Source: Cyanoderma ruficeps
Taxonomy: Eukaryota > Chordata > Aves > Passeriformes > Timaliidae
Reading direction: 5' to 3'
Assembly (NCBI GenBank): GCA_008694505.1
Contig: VZDJ01000301.1
Location: forward strand, 2,953,485-3,017,484
Length of the DNA stretch: 64,000 nt
Shown here: piece after piece, positions 40,184 to 64,000 of the stretch
Position numbering within the stretch: position 1 is the stretch's first letter
Layout of the letters: every line of letters starts with the position of its first letter
Notes under the pieces: model-generated
Databases searched by the model: none
The model's input: the letters and a program-made list of their open reading frames with translations, nothing else
What the model was told of the DNA's origin: nothing
Translations under genes and position numbers: made by a program

Positions 40184-40198
40184 GCGGAAGCGGAAGCG
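40184..40198 (+). promoter_or_regulatory. EIF2B5: Tandem ETS-like GGAA sites before EIF2B5
   Basis: GCGGAAGCGGAAGCG contains two GGAA cores 6 bases apart. ETS/GABP sites in this arrangement are common close to the start of TATA-less genes. Motif match only. Confidence 0.5.
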
Positions 40199-40217
40199 GC
40201 GGCGGCCGCGTGCGGCG

Positions 40218-56691
<16,474 letters not shown>

Positions 56692-58043
56692 CATGGTGGC
56701 TCAGCATGAGAAGAGGCTCTCACTGCCTTTCTGGGCCAAGTGGGCAGGGCAAGATCAATGCCAGTGCATGGTGTGTAGATGTGGGGCCTGACATCAAAGT
56801 GACTGACAATCCCATCATTAATTCAGTTGTGTGTTCTCAACTTTGCCACTTCCCTCCCTCCCTCATTTGCACCTTCTGTTGCAACCCAGTATAAAAACTA
56901 TAAGGGAAAAGCAGGAGGCGGTGGTACCTGAAGTCCCTCTGAAGCCTGGATATGATGTACTATAAGCTATCTTTTGGAAGGTCATTGTTACTAATACAAA
57001 GGGAGAGAGTGGATGCAAATGCATACGATGCCCCTGTAGATCTAACCATGAGGGTTATTGAAGAATGGTCACAGCTGAGGTATTTGGAGTCATTGTTGCT
57101 TCTGGAGCTAAGGGAACTCCTTCTGAAGAGACACTGGCAAGGTTGGTGAGTAAGAGCATGCGGATTAGGATCTGGAGCGCAGGACTAGAATTCAGGAGTT
57201 CTTGTGCCTGGAGAAGAGGCAGTTGTCTGAGTATGCCCAAGGCATTTTGCAGCCTAGAAGGCACTTCTTTGATCTTTCCAAAAGGGAAAATCTCTTGCCA
57301 TCTGCCATGCTAGGATCTAACACAAATTGCACAGCAGCGTTGGTAAAACCACGTTTCCCGTGCTGTAGAACTGGGAATGGGATGATGTGTGCTCAGCTTC
57401 CCCACAGGGTTGTTTGATGGTGGATGGCTGTACAGATCACCATATCGTGCATGTGATAGTTCTTCTGTGCCCCCATCTTAGCAGACATGTTTTAGAGAAG
57501 TGTCTGTTTCTTTATTTTTTTTTCTATGAAAAGGGAGGAGAGGTGCCTGGCTCCTCCTGCTGCACCAACTACACTTGTGTTTTGCCCTGGGGGGCAAAAT
57601 TGACTGCACCAGCTGCTTTGAGGAGAATGCAGGTTCCTAAGTTCTGCTCCAGTGTGAAAAGGAGCGAATGGTATTTCCTTCAGCAGCACATGGTCTGTGT
57701 ATCCATGTGATTTCAGTTATATAAGCTTGCTTACTTCATGGCCATTTATTTATTTGAAAACTTCCCTCAGACAGCAGGGAAAGTGCTGCAAACGCGCTGT
57801 GAGGCTCTGCAGCCGCAGAGCAGCTCGGCAGGCAGCAGGGAGTGAGTGTGCCTGTGGCTCAGACAACGTGTGGCAGCAGCAAGGCCTTTAAGAACAGCTT
57901 ACTTGGAAGTGTCACTGTGCTGTGTTCTCCCCTGCTCTCAAAGAACAGAGTGAAAAGGGTACTGCAACCATCAGCTTGTGTTCGTAGGTGGGTTATTTGT
58001 TGGATGTGCTGACCTTGCCTCTGCCCCTTCAGGAGGAGCATGG

Positions 58044-58049
58044 AATAAA
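58044..58049 (+). terminator. EIF2B5: Possible proximal polyadenylation signal of EIF2B5
   Basis: AATAAA in GGAATAAATCC, 1.35 kb after the stop codon. The downstream sequence is only weakly GT-rich, so it is the less likely site. Confidence 0.35.
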
Positions 58050-58340
58050 TCCTTTGCAGGGGGAAATGCACTGGAGCTGCCCACTCAGGATATTTACTTG
58101 GCCGTTCCGTGGTGCCACAATTGTCAGTGAGGGGACAGCATTGGATGCTGGAGACCAGGGATACTGCCTCTAAAAAGCTGATGTTCAGGCAGGGCCATCT
58201 TGTGCACTCACACTATCGGTTGCCAGGATTGTGCATAAATGTCCTTGTTTTCTGACATTGCAAACTCAGTCTTGTAAATGTTGGGGAAAATAGTTGGTAT
58301 CTGAATTTTCTGTATCTGCCAATATTTAATTCAGGGAGCA

Positions 58341-58346
58341 AATAAA
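58341..58346 (+). terminator. EIF2B5: Probable polyadenylation signal of EIF2B5
   Basis: AATAAA at 58,341 is followed within 15-45 bases by TGGTGTTACC and a GTTTGCTTTTTTT stretch, a good GU/U-rich downstream element. No gene follows for over 3 kb on this strand. Confidence 0.6.
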
Positions 58347-59421
58347 AACTATCCTGGTGTTACCAGCTTGTTTGCTTTTTTTGACTTGGAATTGTATGTC
58401 TCCAGTTCTACATGCCTGAGCAGGGCTTCATGTGTAAGTTAAATAACTCATCACTGCTTTTTCCTCAGATTTTAAGCACACGATAGGCACGTAGGAAATC
58501 AGCATAGCATTGAATCGGTGAAAGTGTTTGATGGTAACTCATGACCCCTGTTTGCAACTAGAGAACATTTTGTTAAAACTTCTGAACTTGGAATCCTGAA
58601 GTGGGTGAGGTTTGGTTTTGTACAGAATTATGTTGTAAAGATGAACCTTAAAGCCAAAGAAATCTGTTATCATTTGTCATTATGGGAATTGCTGGGAATG
58701 TTGGCTGGTATGTCCTGCATTGTGCCCTCCTGATGCTGAGAAATAGGAACTGGCAGAGGCAGGGAAGGGCAGCTACAGTAAAACCATTTACAAACCAGCT
58801 GCAAGACCTGGTAATTTTAAAATCTCCTTGGACATCTCAAGTATTTTTTTTCCTTTTACAGGGTAAAGATGGCTTAAAAATAAATTTAACATGTAGTGCT
58901 GTAAATAGCTCCTATTTGCCAGAAGTCCTTGATTATTTCTGCCAAGTAACAATTCCACTTCTGTATTTTCCACGTTCCTTCCTCCTTTGCGCTAACTTCA
59001 TGGTATGAGCTGCTTTTTTACCTGGGAGTTAAAATCCAAGGGGAGAATGTTGCTCTATGGCCGCATCCTTCAGGCCCTGGTGGTGTGTGTGGTGGGGTAG
59101 CTTTACAGATGCCAAGAAAAGAGTAGCAAAAAGAAAACAAATTAGGACAGTTGATAGTCTCCAAGATGGAGTTCTGGCATGATGCAGCATCCTTATGTAC
59201 TGATACATACTGTACATTTTAAAGGAGCATTTACTCCATTGCTGAAGTGTAGGGTGGGTTTGATGTTTTCTTGTTGCTCCAGTCAAGACTTTTTTTGGTT
59301 GGAAGACTAAAAATGCCTTTGAGAGCAATCATGAATGTGGAATCATTGCTACCCATCTCTGAGCAATGTAAGCCGTAAGTACTTTATTTTCCTAAGGCTA
59401 TAATAATCAACTTGCCTGACT

Positions 59422-59430
59422 NNNNNNNNN
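59422..59430. other. Assembly gap (9 N)
   Basis: Nine undetermined bases directly before a TGGA tandem repeat. The true repeat length is therefore unknown. Confidence 0.99.
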
Positions 59431-59455
59431 TGGATGGATGGATGGATGGGTGGAC
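59431..59455 (+). repeat. TGGA tetranucleotide microsatellite
   Basis: TGGA repeated four to five times, then a TGGG variant. It abuts the N gap, so the array may be longer. Confidence 0.9.
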
Positions 59456-60507
59456 AGAACCTGGTGTTCCCGTATCAAACCCATAACTTCAGTTAACAAT
59501 AGTAACCCTTTTAAAAAAAGAGAATAGTTTGGTCTTGCTTAAAGGTGTAAGTAATGGAATTCAAGTATATCCACCTCTGCTTTGGGCTGTTCTAAGATGC
59601 ACTAAAATGTCTGAAGCCTGTGTACTCTGTAAGGAGAAGCAATGTTATCAATGCTGCAAATTTTAAGTTGCAATAATTGCAAAAATAAGCCAACAGGCAG
59701 TTCAGAAACTCTTCCTTGTGGACCTTGGAGTGCACAGCACAATCCCCTCCTGCTAATTTCTTTGGCACTGTGTTCTTAGCTTCCATTCAGTGAGTCATAC
59801 AGCACAAGGCCTCTGTGAACAGTGAAACCGATCTATCATTGAGTCTATTCAGTCTCTTGGGCTGTTTTAAAAGAAAAGGCAGCTGTAGCAATGAGATTTC
59901 ATCTACTACTGTCCTGGGGGATGTGGCACCCCTCCCCTGAGCTGCATGTGCTCCCTTGGGAGCTCAGCACTACTGAAAATTGTCCTTTTGATAACAAAGG
60001 TAACGAATTTGTTGCCCTTCTGGTAACAAATACAAAACTATTGTAATGTGTACAATACAGGCTCCAAGGTGCATCCACGGCTCTGCTGGGAGGTGGGTGA
60101 GACAGTGGCCCTGCCAGGGGCACAGACTGGGATTCTTTCACACGGGTCTGCTTTTGGGGCAGAGAGGAGTTGCAAAAAGGCTTTGAGATTAGCTCTGTCA
60201 GGGTTGACACAGGAAAAAGCAACTTAAACTAAACCTTTCCATTCCTGACCTGAATTCCTCAATTCAGTTACACCAGCTTTTACCACAGAGCTCTGAGCAT
60301 AAGGAAATTACAATCTTCCAAGAGTTGATGTGGAAACATGGGAGTCTCAGACCTCTTACACCTTCTGCTTACCTGAGGACTTCGCTTGAATTTTGTTTTT
60401 CCCCATTTTAATGTCAGGTTCTTCCCCCAGTCTTGCAGTGCTGCCCAGGTAATTACTAGCAATGCCTGCAGGACTCTTTAATGCATTAGGAGGCTTATTT
60501 AGCTCAG

Positions 60508-60523
60508 CCTGCCTGCCTGCCTG
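60508..60523 (+). repeat. CCTG tetranucleotide run (x4)
   Basis: Four uninterrupted CCTG units. A short, ordinary microsatellite. Confidence 0.9.
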
Positions 60524-61804
60524 AGGAACTTGGCCCTGTTCCCTGTAGGATCTCTCTGGCTCCTTTTCCTACGGCAGGGGAGTCTAGTCTGAAGGCTGAT
60601 CCAGTCTCATGCCCTGTGCAGGCCCATGGTGTGGTGCTTCCTCTGCATTTATTCCTTCTAATCCAGGACAGTGCAAGGCGGTTCTTGCCCTTCCTGTTGC
60701 TGGGTGTTCCCAAAACTCCATCCACCCCAGCTTTGCTCTCAGCCACAACTCCGGGAAACTGCTGATGGAGATGGTTCCTTGGTGCCTGCTGCGTGCTGGC
60801 AAGGTGTGCAGAGAGGAAATCAGACAGCCTGAGACTGCTGTGGAAGAGAGGCAAGTCCTAGGGGCTGGGGTCACTATGCTGATGACTGCAGGTAAGAATG
60901 TGCTGGAGTCCGGGGAGATAGAGAATGGAAAAAAGACACACAGCCAAAGGGTGCCCAGTTGAAGAAGCCATGGTATGTGAAACAGAGGATGCTCATGAAG
61001 AGCAAAGAGTCTGCTTGGTGAGGAAAATGTCTGAGTACTGGGGTTAGTTGTTGGATGGTGACAAGGGGTTCAGAGGAAAGCCTCAGCTGGAGAGGAGCTG
61101 GGGTGGGTGGTAGTCCCTGTGTGTGGTGGCCATCTGAGACACATTACAGGGAGCTCAAAGGGGTCTGGTCTGTACATGGAAGGATAGGGTAGAGATGGAT
61201 ATGCCTCATGTTTTGTAAGCTGTACTGATGGGGAACATAGCCCTATGAGGAGCATGGGGAAGGCTGGGAGGTGTGTGATAAAGGACCAGGGCTGCAGGGA
61301 TAGAAGGGGAGGCCTGGGGTGTGGACAGAAGCAGAGGTCGTAGGACACAGAAATGACCCTGTGAAGCAGCATCAGAAGGGTGTAAAGGGGGTGTGAAAGC
61401 TGAATGGGGGTGGGGAGCCTGGGAGAGGTATATTCCAAGCTGGCACTGGGAATTTGGGTGCATGGGGTGTACCAGGCTGTGGATAGGAGGATGTGGATGT
61501 AAAGTATAAATCCCAATGCACCCACAAGCGATGGGGCTGGAGGCCAGGCACCCACATGGGGTACAGCAGCAGCGGGGGTGGATGGGCGTGTAGGGGGGTC
61601 AGTCCCAAATGAGAGAGTCGGTTCCAACGANCTATGGATGCGGGATCCGGCTGGGGGACAGGGTGCGGGCCAGCATCGTGGCGGGATCTGGGCCCAAGCT
61701 CCCGGGCTGCCAGCTGAGCCCGGTCCCGGTCTATGGCGGGCCCCGGTGCGCGGTCGGTCCCGCTCCGCGCCGCGGCCCCGCGGGGCGCCGGTTCCGGTTC
61801 CGGC

Positions 61805-61976
61805 GGGGCCGGGACGGCGGGCGGGGCGGGGCCGGCCGAGGCTGAGCTTGCGCCGTGCAGCCGGGCGGCGCTGGGACCCGGAGAACAAGGGGCGCGGGGG
61901 GACCGGGCGTGCGGAGGCCGCAGCCGGGCCGGGGCGCGGGCGGGGGCCGGGCCGGGTCTGGGGGTCCGGGCCGGGG
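61805..61976 (+). promoter_or_regulatory. DVL3: G-quadruplex-prone stretch in the DVL3 leader
   Basis: Two clusters of G-tracts lie in the sense strand. At 61,805-61,831 there are five tracts of 3-4 G with loops of 1-5 bases. At 61,926-61,976 there are at least seven tracts of 3-5 G with 1-3-base loops. If transcribed they could form RNA quadruplexes that affect translation; this is inference from sequence. Confidence 0.55.
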
Positions 61977-62029
61977 CGGAGGACGCAGCGGAGGCAGAGG
62001 CGGGGGCCTGGCGGCCGGGCAGGGGCGCC

Positions 62030-62196
62030 ATGGCGGCGGCCGAGACGAAGATCATTTACCACCTGGACGAGCAGGAGACGCCGTACCTGGTGAAGCTGCC
62101 GATCCCGGCGGAGCGCGTCACCCTCGGCGACTTCAAGGGGCTCCTCAACCGCCCCAACTACAAGTTCTACTTCAAGTCCATGGATGATGACTTCGG
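62030..62196 (+). CDS. DVL3: DVL3 (Dishevelled-3) exon 1, residues 1-56, start of DIX domain
   Basis: ATG at 62,030 in GGCGCCATGG; donor TTCGG|GTGAGC, splitting Gly56. The product is the cytoplasmic scaffold that relays Frizzled signals in canonical and planar-polarity Wnt pathways. The DIX domain polymerises head-to-tail and recruits Axin. Encoded: [35 protein letters not shown] and [19 protein letters not shown] and the short NRPNYKF segment fit DVL3, whereas DVL1 and DVL2 have MDQDFG. The start is MAAAETK rather than the MGETK of human DVL3. The remaining exons (rest of DIX, PDZ, DEP) lie beyond the window. The frame is also open upstream to an ATG at 61,733, but family homology begins at 62,030. 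Confidence 0.94.
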
Positions 62197-64000
62197 GTGA
62201 GCGCGGGCCCGGGCCCGGTCCCCCGGGGCCACGCGTGGAGCCCGGGCCCCGTGGGCCTCCCCGGGGAGCATTGGGGGGGCGGCTGGGGAACTCCCTCCGC
62301 TCACGGGGCTGGGCCCGGGGCTGGCTGCCCCCTCGGCCTCGGGAGCGCCCCCGGGACGGCGGGGCCGGGACCCTCGGGGTGGGGAGGTGCCCCTCTCGTG
62401 CCCGGCGCGGGGAGGGGGACCCCGATCCATCCTCCATCCCTACTGCATTTCCTTGGAGAGGATGGGGGTGGTGACCCCCTTGGGTTCTGTCTGGGGGGGC
62501 ACACCCTCCGTGCGCCCCAGGATCTCACCTGTGGGAGGCTGGTGGTGATATCCCCCGTGCACATTCTCTGGGGTTCGTTGTCCCTGGGCGCTGCCTCCAG
62601 GGACAGCCACACATCCTCGGATCCCGCTGCAGCTCTGGGGAAGCTGCCCCATGCTACCTCCTCAGTGAGGGAGCTGGGGATACCCTGCTTTAGGTGTCAG
62701 AGGCACCTTGGAGGAGACTATCATCCTCATCTGAGGGTCACCCGCTCCCCGTACTTAAGATGTTGGACCAACACTTGGCCTGAAGTGGTATCTCCAATGC
62801 AGCCCACATTGGGGTGTCTAGGGTGGCATCCCTTGCTTGTATCCTACTCAGAACTTCCATTCCCCACCAAAAGGGCCTGGGCATCTCCCACTGTGCCCAC
62901 CTGGGGAAAGTGCCCCTTGCTCCCTCCTCCAAAAGGGTGTGGAGGTAGTGCCGCCTTCATCAGCCCTTCCCATGAAATGGATTTGGGGACAGTTTTGTTC
63001 TCCTACCATCCATTTTGGGGAGGGACATCCATTTTGGCAGCGTTGTCCTCCACATCTCATTTTTGGGAAGAAAGCATATAGAAGACCAGCTTTCTCCTCT
63101 CCTGCCTCTGTGGAGAAGGAGTGAGAGCTCTCCACGTGCTGCCTGTCTCTGGATAAAGGCTGTGTGCAATACCCACGGTACCCATGTACATGTCCCATCC
63201 TCAAAGTGAGATGTCCCATGCTCAATCTCTGGTATGGAAGAGGCGTGCAGCCCTGCCTCATATCCCATCTCCTGCAGGGCGGCTCTCTTCCGACACCGGT
63301 GTTTCCATCACTTCTTTTGTGATGCCCTTTGGTTCCTCCCATCACAGGTGGTTCTTTGGAGGTGAGGAGGTGTGTTCTGTCCCTTGTTTGGATGTTGTAC
63401 TCACCAATCTTCTGGGGATCCCCTTCTGTCTCCTACCTGCATAAAGCTGGTTACTGTTCTGGGGAGCGAGTATCATGTAAAGCCAGCTCCCTGTAAGACC
63501 CTTTGTCCTCACTCTATTTTATCCAAATTTTCTACATCTGACTCCTTTAGCCTTTTTGAAGACCTCTTTTTCCATCCTGGGACCCTCTTGGTTTCCACAA
63601 CATGTGACCCTTTACCATTCCTAGGACATTGGTATTTGAAGAAGTTGTGTGATGCTTCCTCCTCTGAAGATTTAATGTTTACAGTAGGTCTTGTCTATGG
63701 GGTTGCAAAGTGTTTTCAGTTTTACAGCCTTCCCACTGCACCAAATACCTCTCTCGGCTGTGATTTTGGCTTGTACCCCATGTTGAACAGGGCTGGGCCT
63801 GTTTGGGATTTGGATCTGTGTGGCTGCCTCAGCAGGGGGTGCTCTCCCTTCCTCAGCCAAATCATCCCAGTGCCCAGGTTCCCGTTAGTTTGGGAGGTGC
63901 CAACTCTCAGATGAGGCTTGAAATTTGGAGTCACTCCTTTGACCACAGTCTGGGATGCTTTGCCGCCCTAAATTCCTCCTGACCCAGTGGAGAGCTTTAG
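62197..64000 (+). other. DVL3: DVL3 intron 1 (start)
   Basis: The expected second exon (VKEEISDDNAKLPCFNGR in the family) is not present before 64,000, so the window ends inside intron 1. Many open frames occur but none is supported. A 12-base motif, CATCCATTTTGG, repeats at 63,007 and 63,026. Confidence 0.85.

Larger units (their letters stand above)
56692..58365 (+). other. EIF2B5: EIF2B5 3'UTR
   Basis: From the stop codon to shortly after the AATAAA at 58,341. The length of about 1.7 kb is inferred. A shorter form using the AATAAA at 58,044 is possible. Confidence 0.6.
58400..61640. other. Intergenic interval between EIF2B5 and DVL3
   Basis: No protein-coding gene recognised. It contains an assembly gap with a TGGA microsatellite (59,422-59,455) and a TGCC tetranucleotide run (60,508-60,523). 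Minus-strand frames stay open over 61,070-61,600 because the plus strand is purine-rich. Confidence 0.7.
61640..62450. promoter_or_regulatory. DVL3: CpG-island promoter and leader of DVL3
   Basis: Very GC-rich and CpG-dense sequence covering the 5' flank, leader, exon 1 and start of intron 1. No TATA box seen. Tandem CCGGTTCCGGTTCCGG near 61,788-61,803 and long G-runs follow. One undetermined base lies at 61,631, just upstream. Confidence 0.8.

Noticed and set aside
61070..62437. 455-codon open frame on the minus strand across the DVL3 promoter and exon 1
   Set aside because: It is antisense to the real DVL3 exon, contains an undetermined base, and owes its length to purine-rich, high-GC plus-strand sequence. 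A second minus frame is open over the same stretch, as expected from composition. The product resembles no family I know.

Overview
This window is vertebrate nuclear DNA, most likely from a bird. Three spliced genes with GT-AG introns are recognisable. Their promoters are CpG-rich and the introns are fairly compact. One clear CR1-type LINE fragment, the typical retroposon of birds and other sauropsids, lies in an intron. The avian assignment is an inference from the CR1 copy and from the protein variants. There are no bacterial-type operons, CRISPR arrays or tRNA/rRNA genes.

Layout. (1) Positions 1-22,700, minus strand: the 5' part of ABCC5 (MRP5). It has a probable non-coding exon 1 at about 22,654 and eight coding exons (human exons 2-9) encoding residues 1-432. 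The window's left edge lies 7 bases inside the intron after exon 9, so the rest of the gene, including both nucleotide-binding domains, is outside. (2) About 22,150-23,650: the CpG-island promoter of ABCC5, with two oppositely oriented ACTACAnnTCCC elements, an NRF1-like site and an unusual AATGC pentanucleotide cluster. (3) About 23,650-39,850: a 16 kb intergenic interval in which I recognise no protein-coding gene. It holds two striking inverted repeats. In mammals the HTR3C/D/E genes lie between ABCC5 and EIF2B5; I see no trace of them here. (4) 40,218-58,400, plus strand: the complete EIF2B5 gene (eIF2B epsilon). All 16 coding exons were placed to the base and join in frame to 707 codons plus stop; a 3'UTR of about 1.7 kb follows. 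(5) About 58,400-61,640: intergenic, with a 9-N gap beside a TGGA microsatellite. (6) 61,640 to the end, plus strand: the CpG-island promoter, 5'UTR and first coding exon of DVL3 (56 residues of the DIX domain), followed by the start of intron 1.

The genes do not form one pathway. ABCC5 is a plasma-membrane organic-anion and cyclic-nucleotide exporter. EIF2B5 is the catalytic subunit of the eIF2 nucleotide-exchange factor. DVL3 is the Wnt signalling scaffold. Their order matches the conserved ABCC5-EIF2B5-DVL3 block of human 3q27. Nothing here looks like an undescribed multi-gene system. The best leads are non-coding: the divergent ABCC5 promoter elements, two hairpins in the large intergenic interval, and the G-rich DVL3 leader with an in-frame upstream ATG.
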